DNA of 7,703 nt from an uncultured Clostridia bacterium (GCA_945834965.1 CAMAHZ010000057.1:1-7703); one strand, 5' to 3'. Shown: positions 1 through 5,943, numbered from the stretch's first letter. Numbers and translations: made by a program. The notes: generated from the letters alone by a model not told the origin.

Positions 1-318
1 GAAGAATCTTAAGCTGAATAAACCATGTATACCCAACGCAAGGAAGATAATATAGATTATTCTCCAAGCCTTTTTCTTATACTTAACGTAGTCCCAAGCT
101 GCAAGCCAAACGGTTATAAAAAGGGCAATTTGTGAAAGCAGACTGCAGATACTGCAAACCCTGTTACCCCAAGTGATATAAACCCCTACTTTATCCAAAA
201 GCCAAAGGATAAAGGATACTAAACCTGCAACGCCAGCAAGCACTAAACCCACGAAAGCGCATACTTTTACGATAGAGTAATTGCTCGTCGTAGACGTAGT
301 AGTTTTTCTTTTTGCCAT
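1..318 (-). CDS. Partial small integral membrane protein, N-terminal 106 residues, function unknown
   Basis: An open frame runs from an ATG at 318 to the left edge without a stop, giving 106 residues (C-terminus missing). It begins MAKRKTTTSTTSNYS, a short basic and Thr/Ser-rich cytoplasmic-type leader. Three hydrophobic segments follow at about residues 16-41, 53-75 and 86-101, separated by short loops (one with LDKVGVYITWGNR, one with the basic DYVKYKKKAWR). The positive loops suggest a polytopic inner-membrane topology. There is no cleavable signal peptide or lipobox. The start is supported by a good SD (AAGGAG, about 8 bases upstream) and by its own promoter at 350-378. I do not recognise the family; the N-terminal tail resembles small DUF-type membrane proteins of Clostridia but gives no function. 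Being a real gene is well supported by SD, promoter and composition; the product is unknown. Confidence 0.75.
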   Translation of the reverse strand, partial: MAKRKTTTSTTSNYSIVKVCAFVGLVLAGVAGLVSFILWLLDKVGVYITWGNRVCSICSLLSQIALFITVWLAAWDYVKYKKKAWRIIYIIFLALGIHGLFSLRFF

Positions 319-349
319 AAAACATTCTCCTTGATTTTTAATTTACTAA

Positions 350-378
350 ATTATATCAAACGCCTTTCCGTTTTGCAA
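350..378 (-). promoter_or_regulatory. Sigma-A type promoter for the left-edge membrane protein gene
   Basis: On the minus strand a TTGCAA -35 (378-373) is followed after exactly 17 bases by a perfect TATAAT -10 (355-350), preceded by TG one base upstream (extended -10, TGATATAAT). The predicted start is near 343, leaving a leader of about 25 bases with an AAGGAG SD. The -35 begins just 5 bases past the stop of the RluD-like gene, and no terminator hairpin is visible between the two genes, so read-through could add to transcription from this promoter. Confidence 0.7.
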
Positions 379-383
379 CAATA

Positions 384-1301
384 TTACAAAAATTTTATGT
401 TTAGCTTATTTAATACCGCCGTAAAATAGTCGGGTAACGGCGCTGTGAACACCATTTGCTCGCCCGTAGACGGGTGGGTAAATTCCAACCTGTAGGCGTG
501 CAACAGCTGCCCGTTCAAGTTGAACTCTCTCTTCTTCCTTCCGTACACTTCGTCGCCCACTATCGGGTGGTTTAAGTATTTTGCGTGCACCCTTATCTGG
601 TGCGTTCTGCCCGTGTGTAAGTCGAAACGGCATAGAGTATAGCCGTTGTTCCTTTCAAGCACTTTATAATCGGTTATTGCGATTTTGCCCTTATCGGGGG
701 GAACGACAGCCATTTTTACCCTGTCGTTTGGGTTACGACCTATGTAAGTCGTTATATTGCCTTCGTCTTCCTTTAAATTGCCTTCAAGCAGAGCCACGTA
801 GGTGCGGCGGCAGGACTTATTTGCAATCTGTTCGGCAAGGCTTAAATGCGCCTTGTCGTTTTTAGCAACGACCAAAAGCCCCGACGTGTTTTTATCTATG
901 CGGTGGACTATGCCGGGGCGGACGACTCCGCCTATGCCGCTTAAGTTTTTAAGCCTATATAAAAGCGCGTTTACAAGCGTGCCGTCTAAATTGCCGTTGC
1001 CTGCGTGTACGGTAAGCCCCTGCGGCTTGTTGATAACCGCCAAGTCGTCGTCTTCGTAGACAACTTCTATGGGGATATCTTCGGGCTTGGCGATACATTC
1101 AACCAAGTCGGGAAGAGTTACGGTTATACTACTTCCCGCCGCAACGCTTTGAGACGGTTTTGCCGCCTTGCCGTCTATGATTACTCCGCCGCCTTCAAAC
1201 AGCTTTTTGACGGCTGAACGGGTGTAGTCGGTTAAATTTTCGCTAACTAAAACGTCCGCACGGCTTGCGTTATTTTGTGCGATAAAGGTTACTTCCTTCA
1301 T
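384..1301 (-). CDS. rluD: RluA/RluD-family 23S rRNA pseudouridine synthase with S4 domain
   Basis: This 305-residue protein isomerises specific uridines to pseudouridine in structured RNA, in this family usually large-subunit rRNA. An S4 RNA-binding domain covers about residues 14-62. The catalytic domain follows from about 75, with YEDDDLAVINKPQGLTVH (82-99) and the family signature HRIDKNTSGLLVVAK (133-147). D136 is the expected catalytic aspartate. LHTGRTHQIRVHA at 228-240 is a further family block. Length is normal for the RluD/YlyB group. The start ATG overlaps the lspA stop as ATGA, and there is no strong SD, so translation is probably coupled to lspA. The lspA-rluD order is familiar from Bacillus. 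Which uridine(s) it modifies cannot be read from sequence, so the symbol marks the family (YlyB/RluD-like) rather than proven specificity. Confidence 0.93.
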   Translation of the reverse strand: MKEVTFIAQNNASRADVLVSENLTDYTRSAVKKLFEGGGVIIDGKAAKPSQSVAAGSSITVTLPDLVECIAKPEDIPIEVVYEDDDLAVINKPQGLTVHAGNGNLDGTLVNALLYRLKNLSGIGGVVRPGIVHRIDKNTSGLLVVAKNDKAHLSLAEQIANKSCRRTYVALLEGNLKEDEGNITTYIGRNPNDRVKMAVVPPDKGKIAITDYKVLERNNGYTLCRFDLHTGRTHQIRVHAKYLNHPIVGDEVYGRKKREFNLNGQLLHAYRLEFTHPSTGEQMVFTAPLPDYFTAVLNKLNIKFL

Positions 1302-1948
1302 TTTTCTTCGCCGCCGTCATTCGACGTATCGTCTTTTTCGTTATTTTCAACCTTACTTTCAGTTTCGGTTTGGTCAGGCTCGTTTGCCTGTCCTTCCTTG
1401 TTCTTTGCCTGAGCCGCCTTAGCCTTTTTAGTAAGGGGGAACACCGCCCACTCGTTTAAAAACAATAAGTCGATTGCGCCGAGAATAACGCCGAAAACTA
1501 TCCAAAAATCCGCAAAGTTACAGCAAGCGACCGTGCCGAATATCCACACGTTTACGAAGTCGCGCACGTAGGCAAAGGCAAGCCTGTCGACAAGGTTGCC
1601 AACGGCGCCTGCCGCTATAAGCACGATTGCCGCCTTAAGCACGACGAAACGCTTGGGAATAAGAAGGAATGCCGCCGCCATAACGGCGAGCATAATAAAC
1701 GTCAGCACTATAAAAAAGGTCTGCGCCCAAGCCTTATCGTTTAAAAACGAGAACGCAGCGCCCGTGTTGTGCTGAACGGGGACGACTTCTATAAGGGTGG
1801 GAATAACCTTAAACTGCCACCCGTATTTTTCGGCGCACACCTTAAGCACCAAATCCGCGGCGAGCAATACCGCAAACACCGCAACAAGTATCAGCCCCGA
1901 TTTACCAAAGCTGACTTTTAGTTTTAACTTCTTTTTATTTTCCGCCAT
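1298..1948 (-). CDS. lspA: Lipoprotein signal peptidase (signal peptidase II) with long charged C-terminal tail
   Basis: LspA is the membrane aspartic protease that removes signal peptides from diacylglyceryl-modified prolipoproteins just before the lipobox cysteine. Four hydrophobic segments are seen at about 17-38, 76-97, 101-120 and 148-165. Family motifs are present: AADLVLKV with D32 and K36, HNTGAAFSFL (60-69), GAVGNLVDRL (114-123) and CNFAD (143-147). D121 and D147 sit at the positions of the catalytic Asp dyad, 26 residues apart, as in known enzymes (about 27). The protein is 216 residues, longer than the usual 150-170, because about 43 residues after the last helix form a hydrophilic tail, first Lys/Ala-rich and then Glu/Asp/Asn-rich. 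No SD precedes the ATG, an in-frame TAA lies 18 bases upstream, and a promoter -10 lies directly in front, so this start is well fixed. It is the first gene of a pair with the RluD-like gene. Confidence 0.95.
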   Translation of the reverse strand: MAENKKKLKLKVSFGKSGLILVAVFAVLLAADLVLKVCAEKYGWQFKVIPTLIEVVPVQHNTGAAFSFLNDKAWAQTFFIVLTFIMLAVMAAAFLLIPKRFVVLKAAIVLIAAGAVGNLVDRLAFAYVRDFVNVWIFGTVACCNFADFWIVFGVILGAIDLLFLNEWAVFPLTKKAKAAQAKNKEGQANEPDQTETESKVENNEKDDTSNDGGEEK

Positions 1949-1954
1949 AGCCGT

Positions 1955-1983
1955 ATTATAACATATTTAAACTTCTTTTTAAA
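1955..1983 (-). promoter_or_regulatory. Extended -10 promoter immediately in front of lspA
   Basis: A perfect TATAAT (1960-1955) is preceded by TG with one base between (TGTTATAAT). Seventeen bases upstream is TTTAAA (1983-1978), 4 of 6 matches to the -35 consensus. The -10 ends only 6 bases before the lspA ATG (1948), so the normal start distance would place transcription initiation at or next to the A of the start codon. Confidence 0.65.
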
Positions 1984-2002
1984 GCGTTTGAACGGCAAAT
2001 TT

Positions 2003-2043
2003 AAAAATTAAAAATCTGCAAGGCTTATTCGGCTTTGCAGATT
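2003..2043 (-). terminator. Rho-independent terminator after mazF
   Basis: The arms 2013-2021 and 2035-2043 pair over 9 perfect bases (AATCTGCAA with TTGCAGATT on the plus strand). Four further inner pairs, two of them G-U, close a 5-base loop. On the minus strand the hairpin runs straight into TTTTTAATTTTT. It starts about 12 bases after the mazF stop and separates mazF from lspA. Confidence 0.85.
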
Positions 2044-2054
2044 AGTTTAATATT

Positions 2055-2405
2055 TTATTGTTTGATAAACCCTAAGCTTATTAAGATTGCCTTATCTACC
2101 TTTGCCATAGTAAGGTCGGGAAGCACTCCTATTCTCTCTTTAAGCCTGCGTTTATCAAGGGTGCGAATTTGTTCGAGAAGTATAACCGAATCCTTTGCAA
2201 GACCGTATTCTCCGACGGGCAGTTCGATATGAGTGGGAAGTTTTGCCTTGTTGATTTTACTCGTCACGGCGGCGGCAATAATCGTGGGTGAATACTTATT
2301 GCCGATATCGTTCTGAACGACAAGTACGGGGCGTACCCCACCCTGCTCGCTACCCACTACGGGCGACAGGTCTGCATAGTACAGTTCGCCTCGCTTAATG
2401 GTCAT
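2055..2405 (-). CDS. mazF: MazF/EndoA-type endoribonuclease (PemK family toxin)
   Basis: The 116-residue protein matches the EndoA/NdoA branch of MazF sequence-specific mRNA interferases almost block for block: MTIKRGELYYADLSPVVGSE, GGVRPVLVVQNDIGN, KLPTHIELP and DSVILLEQIRTLDKRRL. R25 (in GGVRP) and T48 (in AAAVTSK) occupy the positions of the catalytic Arg and Thr of the Bacillus enzyme. The full-length fold is intact, so it should be active. Bacillus EndoA cuts at UACAU; the same specificity here is an inference. The start has a strong SD (GAGGT, 7 bases upstream). The antitoxin gene (ndoAI/mazE type, about 80-95 codons) that normally lies directly upstream is missing: only 112 bases separate mazF from the antiporter gene. 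The gene has its own candidate -10 and ends at a clear terminator, so it can be a single-gene unit. Confidence 0.95.
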   Translation of the reverse strand: MTIKRGELYYADLSPVVGSEQGGVRPVLVVQNDIGNKYSPTIIAAAVTSKINKAKLPTHIELPVGEYGLAKDSVILLEQIRTLDKRRLKERIGVLPDLTMAKVDKAILISLGFIKQ

Positions 2406-2435
2406 ATCCGTTACCTCGTCATATCTTTTTTACGG

Positions 2436-2462
2436 GGCGGTAATACTACATTATACGCCGCC
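2436..2462. repeat. Imperfect inverted repeat over the mazF -10 region
   Basis: On the plus strand, GGCGG-TAAT (2436-2444) is mirrored by ATTA (2450-2453) and CCGCC (2458-2462), around a 5-base centre, with four unpaired bases between the two blocks of the right arm. It covers the candidate -10. It could be an operator or a leader hairpin, or it could be chance. Confidence 0.3.
2450..2455 (-). promoter_or_regulatory. Candidate -10 element for mazF
   Basis: A perfect TATAAT occurs on the minus strand at 2455-2450, 44 bases before the mazF start codon. No convincing -35 hexamer is found 16-18 bases upstream (ACAATT at 17 bases) and there is no TG extension, so this promoter would be weak or need an activator. 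Read-through from the antiporter gene is also possible because no terminator lies between them. Confidence 0.45.
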
Positions 2463-2517
2463 TGCACCCTTAATTGTTGACGGGGTAGCTTGATTTTATA
2501 CGAAAGTTTAGGCTAAA

Positions 2518-3633
2518 TTAAAATTTTGTAAAGATTGCAGGAATTTGCAAAAGGGGAACTACGCCGTATGCGGCTAAGATTCTGTAGGTGAAATAGCCGA
2601 CGAGAAGTACGAGCATGGTTATGCCGGCCACTTTACCCAGCTTGTTGCCTTTATAGAACGAAAAGCCCAAAAGCACCGCCGCCGCAAGTATGGACATATA
2701 CCCGTCTAAAAGTGCGTTGGGGTCGAACGCGACGCCTGCCGCACCCGTGCTTACAAAGCCAAGACCTGCAACGAGCAGGATATTTGCAATATTACTGCCG
2801 ATAATGTTACCCGTTGCCAAGCCCATATCGCCCTTCTTTGCGGCGGTTATGGAAGTTACGAGCTCGGGAAGCGACGTTCCGAAAGCGACCACGGTTAGGG
2901 CGATTACGTTGGTGGGAAGGCGTAAAAGCTCGCCGGCGATAAAGGTTGCGTTGTCCACGACGAGTTGTGCGCCGCCCACGACCATACCTAAGCCGACTAT
3001 GGTTATGATAATTAAAAACCAAGTCTTTTCCGAAAGCTCTTCATACTTTGCTTTAAGCCTGTCGATAAAGCCGCCGAAGCCCGAACGGGCAGCCCCAGCC
3101 GACTCCGCCACGGTTGCGGTGGGCGCTTGCTCGTCCAAAAGGACGGGACCGGAACGCTTTGCCATTACGATTGTGTACGCCATAAAGCCGCCGTAGAGCG
3201 CAAGCAGGATAAGCCCGTCGTACCAAGCATAGCCGCCGCCGATATCGCCGAGCAGGATAAAGATTATACTCGTAATAATAAGGAAGGGAATTTCAATAAA
3301 GCGAGAGCTCTTTTCGACGGGAATTTTGGTTATTACCGCAGACAGTCCGAGAATGAGCAGAATATTTATCATATTACTGCCCAAAACGTTGCCCATTATT
3401 ACTTCTGCGCCCGAAGGCTGACCCATAGCCGTTTTGATACCGCCGATTATAGATACCGCCGCTTCCGGTGCGGAAGTGCCGAGAGCCACTACCGTTAAAC
3501 CTATGATAAAGGTTGAGACGTGTAATTTTTTCGCTATGCCTGCCGCACCGTCGACGAAGAAGTCCGCACCCTTGACTAAAAGCACGAAACCGACGATAAG
3601 AAGCAGAAACCAAAGTATTGCCTTGAGAACCAT
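2518..3633 (-). CDS. Sodium/calcium exchanger family cation antiporter (YrbG-like), predicted Mn2+ or Ca2+ exporter
   Basis: This 371-residue membrane protein belongs to the CaCA superfamily, which exchanges Na+ or H+ for divalent cations. It has two homologous halves of about five helices. The first alpha repeat has VVALGTSAPEAAVSI (48-62) and MGNVLGSNMINI (80-91); the second has VVAFGTSLPELVTSI (248-262) and TGNIIGSNIANI (274-285). E57 and E257 are the expected cation-binding glutamates. The halves are joined by a hydrophilic linker at about 160-204. Length is normal and both repeats are intact. The start has an SD (AAGGGG, about 10 bases upstream). The 5' leader carries what I read as a yybP-ykoY manganese riboswitch with a terminator (3672-3803) and a dedicated promoter. 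That points to regulation by, and possibly export of, Mn2+. The family is certain; the physiological ion is inferred from the riboswitch. Confidence 0.93.
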   Translation of the reverse strand: MVLKAILWFLLLIVGFVLLVKGADFFVDGAAGIAKKLHVSTFIIGLTVVALGTSAPEAAVSIIGGIKTAMGQPSGAEVIMGNVLGSNMINILLILGLSAVITKIPVEKSSRFIEIPFLIITSIIFILLGDIGGGYAWYDGLILLALYGGFMAYTIVMAKRSGPVLLDEQAPTATVAESAGAARSGFGGFIDRLKAKYEELSEKTWFLIIITIVGLGMVVGGAQLVVDNATFIAGELLRLPTNVIALTVVAFGTSLPELVTSITAAKKGDMGLATGNIIGSNIANILLVAGLGFVSTGAAGVAFDPNALLDGYMSILAAAVLLGFSFYKGNKLGKVAGITMLVLLVGYFTYRILAAYGVVPLLQIPAIFTKF

Positions 3634-3671
3634 TTTTGCTTTACCCCTTGATTTTATTTTGTTTGAAATAT

Positions 3672-3715
3672 AAAAAAATAGACTTTTAACTTAAATCGCT
3701 TTAAGTTAAAAGTCT
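3672..3715 (-). terminator. Intrinsic terminator, the expression platform of the antiporter riboswitch
   Basis: The arms 3680-3695 and 3700-3715 are a perfect 16-bp inverted repeat around a TCGC (plus strand) tetraloop. On the minus strand the hairpin is followed after one base by seven U residues (3678-3672). No U tract follows on the plus strand, so it acts on leftward transcription. It lies between the antiporter promoter and its start codon. Its 5' arm shares bases 3706-3712 with the closing stem of the upstream aptamer, which makes the two structures mutually exclusive. Confidence 0.9.
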
Positions 3716-3803
3716 TGTTACCGAAAAAAAATTTAGCGGTGTCAAACCCCGAGCTTTTAAATAGCCGTCTTGACGAGATTTGCCTTAAACTACTCCCTTT
3801 CAA
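3706..3803 (-). promoter_or_regulatory. yybP-ykoY family (manganese-sensing) riboswitch aptamer
   Basis: The minus-strand leader follows the layout of this aptamer class. Closing stem P1 pairs UUGAAAG (3803-3797) with CUUUUAA (3712-3706). The conserved L1 segment GGAGUAG follows (3796-3790), facing AAGA (3716-3713). Stem P3 pairs CAAAUCUC (3782-3775) with GGGGUUUG (3750-3743), and is followed by the conserved GUCAA of L3 (3774-3770) and a short distal hairpin. P4 pairs ACCG (3740-3737) with CGGU (3723-3720). L1 and L3 are the loops that dock to build the Mn2+ site in characterised members. Only 7 bases (UUUAAGG) stand where a P2 hairpin is usual. P1 uses the 5' arm of the terminator, so ligand binding should prevent termination, an ON switch as known for this family. 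The identification is from remembered consensus features, not from a covariance search. Confidence 0.85.
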
Positions 3804-3811
3804 CGCTATAG

Positions 3812-3841
3812 ATTTTAACACGGCTATTATTAATCTGTCAA
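3812..3841 (-). promoter_or_regulatory. Promoter for the riboswitch-antiporter transcript
   Basis: A perfect TTGACA (3841-3836) and a TAAAAT -10 (3817-3812, 5 of 6 matches, with an upstream TG extension) are 18 bases apart. The start of transcription falls near 3805, 2 bases before the first paired base of the aptamer. The -35 lies inside the final coding bases of nnr, where it encodes part of the terminal Leu-Thr-Asp. Confidence 0.8.
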
Positions 3842-5257
3842 GCGTTTGATTGCAAAAGAAATATTCTCTACTATCTCTTTAGCCGTCGTTGCATAGTCGG
3901 AATACTTTTGAGAGCAAAGCTCTGCCGAACAACCTAAAATATACTGAGAGCAGACTGCCGCGTCCGCAAGCGAAAGTCCCCTTGCCGCATTGCCGCAGAT
4001 TAGCCCCGAGAGCATATCGCCGCTGCCTGCCTTGGCAAGAGCGGAACTGCCGCGTGAAGTTATAACCGTTCTTTCTCCGTCGCTCGTTACGCACACCGCA
4101 CTCTTTAAATGCACGGTCACGCCGAATTCTATCGCAAGGCGTTTTGCAACGCCTATAGGGTCGGCAATAACCTCCGCCTTACTCAAGCCGCAAAGCCTTG
4201 ACATTTCGCCTACGTGGGGCGTTAAAAGTACCTTAGCTTTAGTTTGCTTTAATGCGGACATACCGAATTTTGCAAGGCTGTTTAATCCGTCGGCGTCGAT
4301 TATAAGCTTGCCGCTATAGTCTTTTAAAAGGTTGCAGACGAGATTGTAAGTTTGTTCGTTACAGCCTAAGCCCATACCGATAGCTATTGCGTCGGCGGAA
4401 AGGAAAGGCGTTTCGCTATATATGCACTGCGGATAGATAGCCGCAAGCTGACACTTGATTTCGTTCGGTACTACTGCGTAGACGTAGCCGCAACCCGACT
4501 TTAAAGCGGTGGAAACGGAAAGTGCAGACGCGCCTAAGTATTGGCTTGACCCTGCAACAACGCAAGCCGTACCGTAACTACCCTTATGGGTATTTCTCTT
4601 TCGGTTGCGGAAGAATTGCTTTATATCCTGTTCCTGTAAGAGCAAGGCGTCGGGCGTATCGCAATTAATGCCTATATCCTTTACAACTATTTCGCCGCTG
4701 AAATCTATGCCGTCGTTGAGATACAAACCAACCTTGGGATAGGCGATGGCAATCGTCTTATCCGCCTTTACCGCACAACCCAAAGCCAAGCCGTTATCGC
4801 CGTTTATGCCGCTTGGAATATCAACCGATATAACGTACGCCCCTGAATTATTTATCTGGTCTATAACGCTTTTATACTCGCCGCTTACGGTGCGGTTTAA
4901 ACCCGTACCGAACAGGCAATCGACGATTATATCGCCCTTTATTTCAGTAGTATATTCGCCGCTATACGCCTGTTTTTCCCTTTGGCAGTCGGGTGAGAGC
5001 GAACCATCTATTGCGTACACCTTTACGGCAATTCCCTGTTCTTTTAAAAGCCTTGCACAAACGTAGCCGTCTCCGCCGTTGTTGCCCGTACCGCAGACGA
5101 TTAAAACGTTTTTTGCGTTAAGGGTTTTTACGGCGCAAGATACTTCCTGCGCAACGGCTTTTCCTGCCCTGTGCATAAGCTCTTCGCTTGATATTCCCCA
5201 CTCTATCGTCGCCTTGTCGGCTTGACGCATAGTTTCGTTTTTTAAACAGTACTGCAT
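3830..5257 (-). CDS. nnr: Bifunctional NAD(P)H-hydrate repair enzyme Nnr (epimerase plus dehydratase)
   Basis: The enzyme repairs NAD(P)H damaged by hydration (NADHX/NADPHX). The N-terminal YjeF-type domain (about 1-205) interconverts the R and S epimers and has GTGNNGGDG (56-64), DCLFGTGL (113-120) and VDIPSGINGD (145-154). The C-terminal ribokinase-like domain (about 213-475) is the ADP- or ATP-dependent dehydratase, with HKGSYG (224-229), IIDADGLN (319-326), TPHVGE (346-351) and KAGSGDMLSG (409-418), where D414 is the expected catalytic acid/base. Length (475) is normal for the fused bacterial form, and both halves look complete. The start at 5257 has an SD (GAGG, 5 bases upstream) and overlaps the end of birA by 16 bases, so the two are co-transcribed and probably coupled. 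No terminator follows directly; the next one is the riboswitch terminator at 3672-3715, which also sits downstream of this operon. Confidence 0.95.
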   Translation of the reverse strand: MQYCLKNETMRQADKATIEWGISSEELMHRAGKAVAQEVSCAVKTLNAKNVLIVCGTGNNGGDGYVCARLLKEQGIAVKVYAIDGSLSPDCQREKQAYSGEYTTEIKGDIIVDCLFGTGLNRTVSGEYKSVIDQINNSGAYVISVDIPSGINGDNGLALGCAVKADKTIAIAYPKVGLYLNDGIDFSGEIVVKDIGINCDTPDALLLQEQDIKQFFRNRKRNTHKGSYGTACVVAGSSQYLGASALSVSTALKSGCGYVYAVVPNEIKCQLAAIYPQCIYSETPFLSADAIAIGMGLGCNEQTYNLVCNLLKDYSGKLIIDADGLNSLAKFGMSALKQTKAKVLLTPHVGEMSRLCGLSKAEVIADPIGVAKRLAIEFGVTVHLKSAVCVTSDGERTVITSRGSSALAKAGSGDMLSGLICGNAARGLSLADAAVCSQYILGCSAELCSQKYSDYATTAKEIVENISFAIKRLTD

Positions 5258-5943
5258 TTAAACCTCAAACTCATCTCGGCACTGCTGATTTTTTGAATTT
5301 CGCCGTCGATTTCACAAATTAGATTACCCTTCTCGTCAACGTCTAACGCGGTCGCTGAAAGCCTTTGACCGTTTGCGTCTAAATAGACTTCCTGACCGAA
5401 CCAGTTTACGAAAGATTTATACTCTTCCACCGTGTACTCGTTTTGCAGATTTTTAATAAGCTGGGCGCGCACGGACTTTAAGTTTAACTTTCTGCCCTTG
5501 CTCTCACGCATAGTCGTTGCAATCTCTTTTAATTCTTCGGGCAAAAGGTTGTTCACGTTTAAGCCTATGCCCACGATTGAAAGGCAGGTGTTGTCTGCGC
5601 CTAAACGGTTTTCAATAAGCGTTCCGCACACCTTTTTGCCGTTTAAAAGTACGTCGTTAGCCCACTTGACGGTGGGGTTTAAATTAAACGCCTTAAGCGT
5701 GTTGCAGACGGCAACGCAGGCGTTTATCATTATTGAAAAGGTGTTTGAAAAGTCAAAATTTTTATACCTTTTCATAACCGATACGTATACGCCGCCTTCG
5801 TCGGAAATAAAGCTCCTGCCCTTAGTTCCCTTGCCCTTGGTCTGCCTTTTTGCGCACACTATCAAGTCCGCTTCGTTGGGGAAGCGTTTACAAAATTCGT
5901 TAGTCGAATCTATCTCGTCAAGTTCAATTATCTTAGTCTTCAT
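5242..5943 (-). CDS. birA: Biotin--[acetyl-CoA-carboxylase] ligase, without DNA-binding domain
   Basis: This 233-residue enzyme activates biotin with ATP and attaches it to the carrier lysine of biotin-dependent carboxylases. It begins directly with the catalytic domain: IDSTNEFCKR (11-20), the biotinyl-AMP loop QTKGKGTKGRSF (34-45), GGVYVSV (50-56), KWANDVLLNGKKVCGTLIE (93-111, K104 at the conserved lysine position) and VGIGLNVN (124-131). The small C-terminal domain covers about 186-233 (GQEVYLDANGQ ... ISSAEMSLR). There is no N-terminal helix-turn-helix, so it is a monofunctional ligase that cannot repress biotin genes as E. coli BirA does. Two small departures from common motifs are GRSF for GRSW and KWAND for KWPND, both conservative. 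It overlaps recX by 11 bases at its start and nnr by 16 bases at its end. A purine-rich GAGAGAG serves as SD. Confidence 0.95.
   Translation of the reverse strand: MKTKIIELDEIDSTNEFCKRFPNEADLIVCAKRQTKGKGTKGRSFISDEGGVYVSVMKRYKNFDFSNTFSIMINACVAVCNTLKAFNLNPTVKWANDVLLNGKKVCGTLIENRLGADNTCLSIVGIGLNVNNLLPEELKEIATTMRESKGRKLNLKSVRAQLIKNLQNEYTVEEYKSFVNWFGQEVYLDANGQRLSATALDVDEKGNLICEIDGEIQKISSAEMSLRFKCSTV

Noticed and set aside
361..376. AAACG...CGTTT hairpin between the RluD-like gene and the left-edge gene as a terminator
   Set aside because: Only five pairs and no U tract; the bases are better explained as part of the promoter spacer and -35.
2406..2517. Small antitoxin gene upstream of mazF
   Set aside because: The gap can hold at most about 37 codons, and I found no convincing SD-led frame there.
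2690..3196. 168-codon plus-strand open frame opposite the antiporter
   Set aside because: It is antisense to a gene with both conserved alpha repeats; the Pro/Ser/Thr-rich product is typical of a reverse-strand shadow.
3680..3715. Perfect 16-bp inverted repeat considered as an insertion end or a plus-strand terminator
   Set aside because: There is no transposase or target duplication, and only the minus strand has a U tract; it fits the riboswitch expression platform.
3833..3860. nnr stop region as a frameshifted or truncated C-terminus
   Set aside because: The dehydratase domain is full length with all motifs, and the stop falls where the family normally ends.
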